From Flavobacteriaceae bacterium (GTDB taxonomy: Bacteria; Bacteroidota; Bacteroidia; Flavobacteriales; Flavobacteriaceae): a stretch of DNA of 64,000 nucleotides. The stretch covers positions 266,015 to 330,014 of the forward strand of contig NVXD01000016.1 of NCBI GenBank assembly GCA_002746415.1, given 5' to 3'. Numbering within the stretch: position 1 is the stretch's first letter; the number at the start of each line of letters is the position of its first letter. Of the stretch, positions 25,643 through 33,418 are shown one piece after another. Under the pieces are notes generated by a model. The model worked only from the letters and a program-made list of their open reading frames with translations, ran no database searches and was not told where the DNA came from. The position numbers and the translations under genes were made by a program.

Positions 25643-28600
25643 CTATTTTGAATAATTTACTTTATACCTCCAATAACTAATGCCTCCCAAAATTATAACA
25701 CCAACGACAGTGTACCAAATAAAAGTCGGCGTAATTACTTGAGAACCACTCGCATAACTATGCAGTCCTACCAGATAAAAATTCACTCCATAATACGTCA
25801 TCATAATACTGCCAAAAGCAACAACACTCATAAAGTTAAAAGTCCACTTGCCTCGTAGCCCTGGCACTAATCTAGTATGGATAACAAAAGCATAGATCAT
25901 AATAGAGACCAATGCCCAAGTTTCTTTTGGATCCCATCCCCAGTAACGCCCCCAACTTTCATTGGCCCATTGTCCACCTAAAAAGTTTCCAATGGTCAAC
26001 ATTATCAAACCAACGGTTAAAACAAGTTCATTAATTGTTGTCAACTCTTTTAGATTAATTTCCATTCTTTCCTTATTCTTCTCATTGGTTAAAATAATAA
26101 GGATTAGAGCCGTAACACCTAAAATCATTCCCACAGTCAAAGGACCGTAGCTACCTACAATAATGGAAACGTGAATCATTAGCCAATAACTATCTAATAC
26201 TGGGACTAAATTTGCAATTGCTGGATCTATCCAACTTTGGTGTGCAACCCACAATAACATTCCCGTTACAAAGGCTGTTGCTGCAATAGTTAATTCACTC
26301 TTCCTACCAAACAATAATCCCATGCCCATGGTTGCCCAAGACACGTAAATGATACTCTCATATGCATCACTCCAAGGTGCGTGACCCGATATGTACCAAC
26401 GCAATACCAAACCAACAGTATGCCATATAAAAAATAAAATAATAGTTCCTTTAAACAAAAAAGTAGCAACTTTCCATATTTCTCGATCTTTAAAAATGCG
26501 GAATATGAGTACAAAAAACATTAAAAAACCGACTAGTAAGTAGCATATGAATAAGCGATTAAAAATACTCAAGCCATTATTGATCACCTCTGCTTTTATT
26601 CTGTTATCGGATGGTAGTACTTCTTTTCCATTATTAATTTGATTCTGCTTAAAGGCTGCTAAAAGTTTATCAGAACCGGTATAATCCCCAGTTCTTATTG
26701 ACTCTTGTAAGGACATTAAATAATAAGGAACTGCATTCTTAATAAAATTACCATACAAGGAATCTGGCACCTGATACTGTCCTGTGTTATATTCCATTGC
26801 AGATATCCACTTGTTGTTTTCATCATGCAGCAACGGAAATATTTTTATAATACTGCCACCTAAAGCCTTATCAAGAAGGCCTAATCGTAAATCAGCATTT
26901 TTAAAATCTTTTTCAAATTTATTGGGGTTGCTGGCTGCATAAGCATCTTGTAAATAAGGTCTTAGCTTATAGTTTCCTTGCTCATCGAAAAAGTCTTTAA
27001 ACCGTGCTCTTTCTTGATCCTTTGGAACCCCGATGACCTTTCGAATACTATCATTCTGCCCTTTTTTATCCAAGGCAAGGAACTCAATATTATACCAAAT
27101 AGTTGGGTTCATCATCATTGACAATAAAACCTGATCGGTATTTAAGTCCTCGTATTTGTTTCTAAGACTGAGTTTCCTAACTAATTCGGATGCATATGTA
27201 TTTATGGGTTTCATTCGTCCATTGTCATCCTGTATAACCAATTGGGCGAATTTAGCTGCATGTTCTTTTGATGCTATGGTAGTCTCTATGATGGAATCCA
27301 GTACTTCTTGTGAAGGTGGAGCTATATGGCCATGCTCATCATTTTGTTCCTGAGCCATACCGTTTGTCAATAGCCCAATGAATACAATAAGGGTCATTGT
27401 GGCTTTCTTCTTTTTTAACTTCCCCAATGTTTGTATCAAATCCCTGAAACGCGTCTTACCAAAAAACATAATTCCTAATAAGCCAATGTATAACAGCGTA
27501 TACCCTACATAAGTCACCCATTTACCCCAAAAATCATGACTAACAGAAAGTATGGTTCCTTTTTCATCTGGGTCAAAACCAGATTGAAAAAATCGATATT
27601 TCTTGTGGTCCAATACATGGTTCATGAAGATATCATAGTCAAAGGACCGCCCATCTTCTACAGTAACCTTGCTCATAAAAGACTTATATCTATTTTCTGT
27701 ACCTGGATGCTTTTCAGCAATAAAATCATTCAGTTTTATTGAAAAAGGTAATTCATATATCTTGGAACCATATTTTAAACTAAAATCCAATCCACCCACC
27801 TTAAATTTTTTGGAAAAATTAGAAGAGCCCTTACCTCCTAACAACTTTTTTGTGATTGTTTCTCCACCAGAGGAAATTTCTACAATCAAAGCATCTAAAG
27901 AAGCAGCTGTTTTTTCAGCTTCTGGCACTTCAACAACACCATAAGAACCTCTCACCAGACGATCTGGAATCACAAATTGCATTCCCGCAGTATTGTATAA
28001 CGAACGTAGCTGAAAAGTTTGCAAACTATCTTTGATCAACTGCCCTTTAAATTGGTCTGCCATACGCATAAAATCACCCTCAAAAGGAGATTTTATTTGA
28101 TAGGTGCTATCTGTGGTAAAAAGATTGATGGCACCGTCTGTAGACTTATTCAATGCAAAAAGCACATTGTGTATGCTGGCTACTTTTCCGCTTTCTAAAA
28201 AATGTTCATGACGTTGACCATCACCAGCTTCAACAATTTTTAAATATTCCTTACCATTTTCATCTTCAATCAATCCTTCTTTGGCTCCATCAATAAAACC
28301 AGCATATGAAATCGTAAAAGGTTGCCCATTATAATCTGATTTCCATGGAAGCTTAGATTTTAAAGCTTCAGGAGTAACAATGATATCATCTTCAAGAATT
28401 TTTCTTTGCGCTTCTCCATTAATTTTTCCATCAACAAAAGCGGTAAGAAATGTTTTGTCTGAATAAAAAACACGCTCCGTCTTACCTTCACGAATAGGCA
28501 TTGCGCCTTCAAAACTTATATAACGGGTAATAAATGCCCCAACAATAATCAGTATCCAAGAAAGATGCAAAAGCAAAACAGGTAATTTTTCCAAGCGCAT

Positions 28601-28813
28601 CAAACGATACCGAACCATATTACCAAGGAAGTTTATGACAAAAAACCCCATAATGGCCTCAAACCATTTGGCATTGTATATCCATATTCTTGCAGTTTCT
28701 GTACTATACCAGCTTTCTATAAAAGTGCCAAAGGCCATTGCCGTAGCAAAAACAATAAAAAGAACGGCAGTTAAACGAGTGGAAAAAAGAGTTTTCTTGA
28801 GAAATTCTGTCAT
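25643..28813 (-). CDS. ccsBA: Fused cytochrome c maturation protein CcsBA (System II)
   Basis: A 1056-residue fusion. The N-terminal ResB/CcsB part has helices near 13-30, 50-65 and 78-95 and a large periplasmic domain to about 430. A middle segment with another helix contains an extended periplasmic insert (about 490-740). The C-terminal CcsA part carries the heme-binding tryptophan-rich motif WGRYWGWDPKETW near 954-966 and flanking His residues (WHTVGL, MIHVSI, GLHSY). It exports heme and attaches it to CxxCH apocytochromes such as the one at 8749. Monocistronic, with the globin gene upstream on the same strand. Confidence 0.93.
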   Translation of the reverse strand: MTEFLKKTLFSTRLTAVLFIVFATAMAFGTFIESWYSTETARIWIYNAKWFEAIMGFFVINFLGNMVRYRLMRLEKLPVLLLHLSWILIIVGAFITRYISFEGAMPIREGKTERVFYSDKTFLTAFVDGKINGEAQRKILEDDIIVTPEALKSKLPWKSDYNGQPFTISYAGFIDGAKEGLIEDENGKEYLKIVEAGDGQRHEHFLESGKVASIHNVLFALNKSTDGAINLFTTDSTYQIKSPFEGDFMRMADQFKGQLIKDSLQTFQLRSLYNTAGMQFVIPDRLVRGSYGVVEVPEAEKTAASLDALIVEISSGGETITKKLLGGKGSSNFSKKFKVGGLDFSLKYGSKIYELPFSIKLNDFIAEKHPGTENRYKSFMSKVTVEDGRSFDYDIFMNHVLDHKKYRFFQSGFDPDEKGTILSVSHDFWGKWVTYVGYTLLYIGLLGIMFFGKTRFRDLIQTLGKLKKKKATMTLIVFIGLLTNGMAQEQNDEHGHIAPPSQEVLDSIIETTIASKEHAAKFAQLVIQDDNGRMKPINTYASELVRKLSLRNKYEDLNTDQVLLSMMMNPTIWYNIEFLALDKKGQNDSIRKVIGVPKDQERARFKDFFDEQGNYKLRPYLQDAYAASNPNKFEKDFKNADLRLGLLDKALGGSIIKIFPLLHDENNKWISAMEYNTGQYQVPDSLYGNFIKNAVPYYLMSLQESIRTGDYTGSDKLLAAFKQNQINNGKEVLPSDNRIKAEVINNGLSIFNRLFICYLLVGFLMFFVLIFRIFKDREIWKVATFLFKGTIILFFIWHTVGLVLRWYISGHAPWSDAYESIIYVSWATMGMGLLFGRKSELTIAATAFVTGMLLWVAHQSWIDPAIANLVPVLDSYWLMIHVSIIVGSYGPLTVGMILGVTALILIILTNEKNKERMEINLKELTTINELVLTVGLIMLTIGNFLGGQWANESWGRYWGWDPKETWALVSIMIYAFVIHTRLVPGLRGKWTFNFMSVVAFGSIMMTYYGVNFYLVGLHSYASGSQVITPTFIWYTVVGVIILGGISYWRYKVNYSK

Positions 28814-28923
28814 TGGTGAACACGTTTGTTTACAGCCAACAAAAGTAAGGCATATTTAAATATATTTTTATAAAATTAACGTTAACTATCGCTATTGAAC
28901 ATTATTATTCCATGGAGTTGAAT

Positions 28924-29313
28924 TCAGTCTTTTTTTCTAGCCTCAAAAATATGGAGATGAAAAAATGTTCCCATGTTTCTGGCCCTATTCTTGGCAATCA
29001 TAGCTTTTTCACCCACAAATAATTCATCTATAGTCTGGAACCAAATATTTAGCCATACACCAAAATGATTGGCATCTATGGTATGGTTTTCGGCCGCATC
29101 AACCATTTGGTGTTTATGCATGGGATTACCTTTAAATTTATTCACAAAAAATAAGTTGGTTTCCCAAAAATCAGTCAACCTTTCAAAATGACTATCCCAA
29201 TCTTTAATATGTTTTTCAAAAATAGGGCCCAACAATTCATCTTTACGAATTTTTCCATAAAACGCAGTGACCAGTTCGTATACTTCTTTTCGCGTTGAAA
29301 TCTCCTTTTTCAT
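28924..29313 (-). CDS. Group III truncated hemoglobin
   Basis: A 129-residue globin. The N-terminal VYELVTAFYGKIRKDELLGPIF, the E-helix WDSHFERLTDFW, MHKHQMVD and the late WLNIWFQTIDELFVGEKA (with the proximal-His region ANHFGVW) fit trHb3 proteins, which bind O2 or NO. It sits just upstream of the ccsBA gene on the same strand, 110 bases apart. It may protect respiratory heme proteins from NO, but no evidence beyond the family is available here. Confidence 0.85.
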   Translation of the reverse strand: MKKEISTRKEVYELVTAFYGKIRKDELLGPIFEKHIKDWDSHFERLTDFWETNLFFVNKFKGNPMHKHQMVDAAENHTIDANHFGVWLNIWFQTIDELFVGEKAMIAKNRARNMGTFFHLHIFEARKKD

Positions 29314-29476
29314 AAAAACAAAATTAACTTTTTAATTTCTTGTCGTTATTATAATTGTAAGCGAAATCACAAATTGAAAAAACGTAGTTAGTTAGTTTTT
29401 TTTGGAAACTCGGTAAGTTTTATCTATTTTCATGACTAAAACACTAGCAATTAACTAACTATATTTAAAAAAAATC

Positions 29477-29854
29477 ATGGACAGAAAAACATTTATCAAA
29501 AAAACAGCAGGAGCTATGCTTGTGGCTGTTCCTGCATACACTATTTTAGGTTGTTCAGGAGATGACAGTACAGATGTAGACCCTGTAATTGATCCACAAT
29601 CCGCAGATTGCCTAGCAAATGGAGCAAATGCTACAGCAATTAGTAGTAACCATGGACACGCACTGGCAGTTCCCAAAACAGATATTGATGCAGGGGCTGA
29701 AAAAGTCTACACGATACAAGGTACGTCTGGTCACAACCACAACGTAAGACTAACCGCGGCAAATTTCACAACCCTAAAGGGAAACAGTTCTATTACAATA
29801 GAATCCACAACAGGTAGCAGTCACAGACACAATGTTACTGTTTCTTGTGCCTAG
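29477..29854 (+). CDS. Histidine-rich lipoprotein
   Basis: A 125-residue lipoprotein. The N-terminal MDRKTFIKKTAGAMLVAV resembles flavobacterial Tat-type lipoprotein signals (RRxFIKK) with RK in place of RR. The lipobox is YTILGC (Cys26). The mature part is small, beta-rich and dotted with histidine pairs: HGHAL, HNHNVRL and HRHNVTV, plus Cys residues near 41 and 124. This suggests a metal-binding beta-sandwich. I do not recognise the family. Divergent from the globin/ccsBA pair and terminated by a strong hairpin, so it is a single-gene unit. Confidence 0.7.
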   Translation: MDRKTFIKKTAGAMLVAVPAYTILGCSGDDSTDVDPVIDPQSADCLANGANATAISSNHGHALAVPKTDIDAGAEKVYTIQGTSGHNHNVRLTAANFTTLKGNSSITIESTTGSSHRHNVTVSCA

Positions 29855-29875
29855 ACATTCCATTTTAGAAATTAT

Positions 29876-29906
29876 AAAAAAGCAGCACTTAGTGCTGCTT
29901 TTTTAT
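29876..29906 (+). terminator. Terminator of the His-rich lipoprotein gene
   Basis: AAAAAGCAGCAC pairs with GTGCTGCTTTTTT around a TTA loop, ending in a T run. Confidence 0.93.
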
Positions 29907-29985
29907 TTTCATTAATAATTCACACATCACATCATTAATTTAATCCAACCGTTTAGAAAATAAAATATATCGTTACTTTAGCTTC

Positions 29986-30741
29986 ATGATTAAAGTAATC
30001 ATTATTGGAGCAGGAAATCTGGCATTTCACTTACTAAAGACCTTTGAAAAGAACACTGAAATAGAAATCATTCAGACATTAAATAGGTCCAAAAAAGAGC
30101 ATAAAAGCAATATTCCATTCACTACAGATTATTCCAAAATAAAAGATGCAGATATTTATATAATAGCTGTAAGTGATGATGCTATACCTGATGTATCTCA
30201 AAAACTTATACATAAGAAAGGTTTGGTAGTGCATACCTCTGGAAGTGTCCCAATGGCTGTGTTATCTAAAAATCATAACCACGGTGTTTTTTATCCATTA
30301 CAAACTTTTAGCAAAGAAACTGAAGTGGACTTTAGTTCCGTTCCCATCGGTGTGGAAGCAAAAAACAAAACAGATTTAGAGCTCCTAAAAAATCTTGGGA
30401 ATGCTGTTTCCAAAAATGTTCAGGAAATTTCATCCAAACAGCGAAAATCGTTGCATTTATCTGCGGTATTAGTCAATAATTTCACCAATCATTTATACCA
30501 TTTAGGGAAAGTCATGTGTAAAGAAAACAAGGTGTCTTTTGAATTATTGAAACCCCTAATTTCGGAAACAGTAAAAAAACTGGATACGACATCTCCGTTT
30601 GATGCTCAAACCGGTCCCGCCAAACGTGGAGACAAAAGCACTATTAAAATTCATTTGAATCAAATAAAAGATGAAAATCTTAAAAAAATATACACAACTT
30701 TAAGTCAATCTATCAGCAATACCTATGGAGAAAAGTTATAA
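29986..30741 (+). CDS. Rossmann-fold DUF2520-family oxidoreductase-like protein
   Basis: A 251-residue protein with an N-terminal dinucleotide-binding fold (VIIIGAGNLAFHLLKTF, YIIAVSDDAIPDVS, VVHTSGSVPMAVL) and a helical DUF2520 C-terminal half (LHLSAVLVNNFTNHLYHLG, TGPAKRGDKSTIKIHL). The family is related to pyrroline-carboxylate/ketopantoate reductases; its substrate is unknown. It overlaps the kdsC-like start by 17 bases, the usual order in flavobacteria with Maf following. Confidence 0.88.
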   Translation: MIKVIIIGAGNLAFHLLKTFEKNTEIEIIQTLNRSKKEHKSNIPFTTDYSKIKDADIYIIAVSDDAIPDVSQKLIHKKGLVVHTSGSVPMAVLSKNHNHGVFYPLQTFSKETEVDFSSVPIGVEAKNKTDLELLKNLGNAVSKNVQEISSKQRKSLHLSAVLVNNFTNHLYHLGKVMCKENKVSFELLKPLISETVKKLDTTSPFDAQTGPAKRGDKSTIKIHLNQIKDENLKKIYTTLSQSISNTYGEKL

Positions 30742-31252
30742 AGAATATTTAAGCAGCATTACCACCTTCGTATTTGATGTGGATGGTGTCTTTACAGATG
30801 GTACTGTTTTAGTTACCACAACTGGAGAAATGCTTCGTAAAATGAATGTTAAAGATGGTTTTGCTTTAAAAACTGCCATTTTAAAAGGGTATAATGTTTG
30901 TATTATTTCCGGTGGCACAAATGAAGGTGTTCGTGAACGCCTGAAAGGACTCGGCGTAACAGATATATTCATGGGTGCTCATCATAAAATCGAACCCATG
31001 GAAGCATATTTGGACAAACATAAAATCAAACCAGAGCATGTATTGTATATGGGTGATGATTTACCAGATGTACCGCCTATGCAGTTGGTTGGACTTGCCA
31101 CTTGTCCCCAAGATGCAGTACCAGAAGTGAAAGAGGTTTCCAAGTATATATCCCATAAATCTGGTGGTAATGGATGTGTTAGGGACGTCATTGAACAAGT
31201 ACTTAAGGTAAGAGGTCATTGGGAAGGTAATTTTAGTGCAAAAAACGATTGA
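30725..31252 (+). CDS. kdsC: KdsC-like HAD phosphatase
   Basis: A 175-residue HAD-superfamily C0 phosphatase: FVFDVDGVFTDG (motif I, nucleophile Asp), CIISGGTN (motif II), conserved Lys, and YMGDDLPDVPPM (motif IV). This set defines 3-deoxy-D-manno-octulosonate-8-phosphate phosphatase, a step of Kdo and LPS core synthesis. It overlaps the DUF2520 gene by 17 bases and is followed by maf after 4 bases. Confidence 0.9.
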   Translation: MEKSYKEYLSSITTFVFDVDGVFTDGTVLVTTTGEMLRKMNVKDGFALKTAILKGYNVCIISGGTNEGVRERLKGLGVTDIFMGAHHKIEPMEAYLDKHKIKPEHVLYMGDDLPDVPPMQLVGLATCPQDAVPEVKEVSKYISHKSGGNGCVRDVIEQVLKVRGHWEGNFSAKND

Positions 31253-31256
31253 ACCC

Positions 31257-31844
31257 ATGTTGATTAATAAGTTAGAAAAACACCGATTGATATTGGCCTC
31301 TGGTTCTCCCAGAAGGCAAAAATTTCTTAAGGAAATGGGACTGGATTTTGAAATAAAGCTACATCCCATTGATGAGGTTTATCCTGAAAATTTGAAAGCT
31401 GACGAAATTACAGATTACTTAGCAAAGCTAAAGGCCAACCCTTTTCTGGATGGCTTGCAAGCCAATGATATTGTAATCACCTCTGACACTATTGTCTGGC
31501 ACAATAAAAAATCTTTGGGGAAACCTGTAGACAAAAGGGAAGCAGTACAAATGCTACAGATGCTCTCCAATAGTTGGCACAAAGTCATTACTTCCATTTG
31601 TTTTACCACGGCTAACAGTCAAAAAGTGGTGCACTGTTCTACCAAAGTAAGGTTCAAAAAACTTACCGACGAAGAAATACATTTTTATGTGGAAAAATAC
31701 AACCCTCTGGATAAAGCGGGATCCTATGGCATTCAAGAATGGATTGGCGCCATTGCCGTTAAACAAATAAAGGGTTCGTACAACAATGTAATGGGATTGC
31801 CCACACATCTATTTCACAAAACCTTAGCTAAGATTGTAAGTTGA
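31257..31844 (+). CDS. maf: Maf-family nucleotide pyrophosphatase
   Basis: A 195-residue house-cleaning nucleotide pyrophosphatase: LILASGSPRRQKFLKEMG at the N-terminus, VITSDTIVWHNKKSLGKP, the AGSYGIQEW motif and GSYNNVMGLP near the end. The ATG at 31257 is preferred to an in-frame GTG at 31236 because it starts closer to the conserved strand. Likely hydrolyses non-canonical or specific NTPs; in the kdsC operon. Confidence 0.92.
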   Translation: MLINKLEKHRLILASGSPRRQKFLKEMGLDFEIKLHPIDEVYPENLKADEITDYLAKLKANPFLDGLQANDIVITSDTIVWHNKKSLGKPVDKREAVQMLQMLSNSWHKVITSICFTTANSQKVVHCSTKVRFKKLTDEEIHFYVEKYNPLDKAGSYGIQEWIGAIAVKQIKGSYNNVMGLPTHLFHKTLAKIVS

Positions 31845-31878
31845 TTAATTTTAGGTAATTTTATATAAAAGCAAAGCC

Positions 31879-32829
31879 ATGAAAAAAATATTAAAATTAG
31901 ATTTAATCCTATTTACCATAATTCTGATGCTGTTTGGAATTAGTTCATGCAAAGAAAATATTGAGAAAAAATCCACTAAAGATGAGATTGCTCTGGCAGC
32001 TATTACAACCCCACCAAAGAAAAAGAAACTTACCAATGAATTTAAAGCCTATTGGTATGCAGGCAATGCAGAAATAACATCTTACCGACTAGAAATGGCG
32101 CGTTATGCTGAAACTAGGAAAGGAACAGCTGTGCTGATTTATGTTACCGAACCATTTTTGGCGGACAAACAAGTAAAAGCGGACGAAAGTAATCCAAGTA
32201 ATATTCCTGTTTTAAAGCTAAACAGCACCAAAAAATTCCTTACGGGTATATATCCTTACTCTATAATGACTAGTAGTTTTTACCCTGTTCATGACAACCA
32301 ACACGCAGTAAAGATTTCAACTTCAGTACAAGAATGGTGCGGTCATATTTATGCTCAATTGAACAATCGGGAAGAATTTAACATCACCTCTCATTCTTAT
32401 TTTGAAAATGAAGCAGATCAGGATTTTGAGCTAGAAAAAACCGTGTTGGAAAATGAGCTTTGGAATAAAATAAGAATTGACCCAAGTGCGTTACCTGTTG
32501 GTGGTTTTAAAGCAATTCCATCTTTTGAATACGTAAGATTAGGGCATAAAGAGTTAAAGGCCTATGATGTCGTAGCTACATTGAATGAAAGTGATGGTCT
32601 GTCTAGTTATGAACTAAGATATCCTGAATTTGATAGGACTTTGACCATCAACTTCACCTCAACTTTTCCATATACCATTGAAAGTTGGACGGATACTTAC
32701 AAAAGTGGTTTTGGCCCTAATGCAAAAACCATGACCACTAGAGCAACAAAAATCAGTTCCTTAAAAACGCCCTATTGGAAACAACATAATAATGAGCACT
32801 TATTCCTAAGGGACAGCTTGGGATTGTAA
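31879..32829 (+). CDS. Conserved lipoprotein following maf
   Basis: A 316-residue lipoprotein: IILMLFGISSC lipobox (Cys24), a basic Lys-rich linker (PPKKKKL), then a beta-rich globular domain without recognised catalytic motif (EFKAYWYAGNAEITSYRLE, SVQEWCGHIYAQL, GHKELKAYDVVATL). Database entries for such proteins are often labelled septum formation inhibitor Maf because of their position, but nothing in the sequence resembles Maf. The gene lies 34 bases after maf, so it is probably the last gene of the operon. Function unknown. Confidence 0.78.
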   Translation: MKKILKLDLILFTIILMLFGISSCKENIEKKSTKDEIALAAITTPPKKKKLTNEFKAYWYAGNAEITSYRLEMARYAETRKGTAVLIYVTEPFLADKQVKADESNPSNIPVLKLNSTKKFLTGIYPYSIMTSSFYPVHDNQHAVKISTSVQEWCGHIYAQLNNREEFNITSHSYFENEADQDFELEKTVLENELWNKIRIDPSALPVGGFKAIPSFEYVRLGHKELKAYDVVATLNESDGLSSYELRYPEFDRTLTINFTSTFPYTIESWTDTYKSGFGPNAKTMTTRATKISSLKTPYWKQHNNEHLFLRDSLGL

Positions 32830-32919
32830 TAGATAAGAGATGGATAAATTTATTGTCAATTACTAGGATGAACTCCTGAATACAATAATCAGTCTTGTTA
32901 TTTTTCTTATTTAAAATTT

Positions 32920-33332
32920 ATCACTACCAAAACCATAGGTAGGATTGGTAGATAAAGTAAAATCCATGAAGCACGTACCAAATTGGTCGTCAAATACATT
33001 TCTATTGGATTGTTATTAATCTGTCTGGTCATACTTACCTTTATTTTGGGTGTTAATTATGGGGAACTCGGTATTATATTTTCTTCCGTTTTTGCCATTC
33101 TTGGTGTGGCAATATTTTGTTTTTTTGATTTCCATTCAAAATTGGTGATAAAGCTAAAGTTTTGGATAAAGATTTTACGGAAACAGGCACCATACAAGAC
33201 ATAAAAGCATTTCATGTATCCCTTGTAAAAGACAATGGCGAACTTTTGACATACCCCAATAATCCATTTCTTCAAAAAGGGATTGCAGTATTGCAAAGAC
33301 ATGATGATTTTTCGAATACAGAAGTTCAATAA
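32920..33332 (+). pseudogene. Decayed MscS-family mechanosensitive channel gene
   Basis: A broken relic. In one frame, after an in-frame TAA at 32953-32955, the translation EARTKLVVKYISIGLLLICLVIL and GIIFSSVFAILGVAIF is the pore-helix region of small flavobacterial MscS proteins. The expected SNVTSG-like segment is missing. From 33144 another frame continues with GDKAKVLDKDFTETGTIQDIKAFHVSL and GELLTYPNN, the MscS beta domain. It therefore has an internal stop, a deletion of about 25 codons and a frameshift. No start region survives. Confidence 0.75.
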
Positions 33333-33386
33333 GCCTTTTTCATGTTAAAGAAATTTTAAACTTTAGTGCTAAGATTGGAATCTTGC

Positions 33387-33394
33387 TATCTTTG
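33387..33394 (+). promoter_or_regulatory. Bacteroidota -7 element upstream of the PIG-L gene
   Basis: TATCTTTG is a perfect TAnnTTTG match 25 bases before the ATG at 33419; a TTTAG at 33362-33366 could be the -33 partner (20-base spacer). Confidence 0.5.
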
Positions 33395-33418
33395 AGTACC
33401 ATTTTAAATATCCATCCC

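Noticed and set aside
31879..32829. Second Maf/septum inhibitor gene
   Set aside because: No Maf motif; it is a lipoprotein with an unrelated beta domain, and the label in such cases comes from position only.
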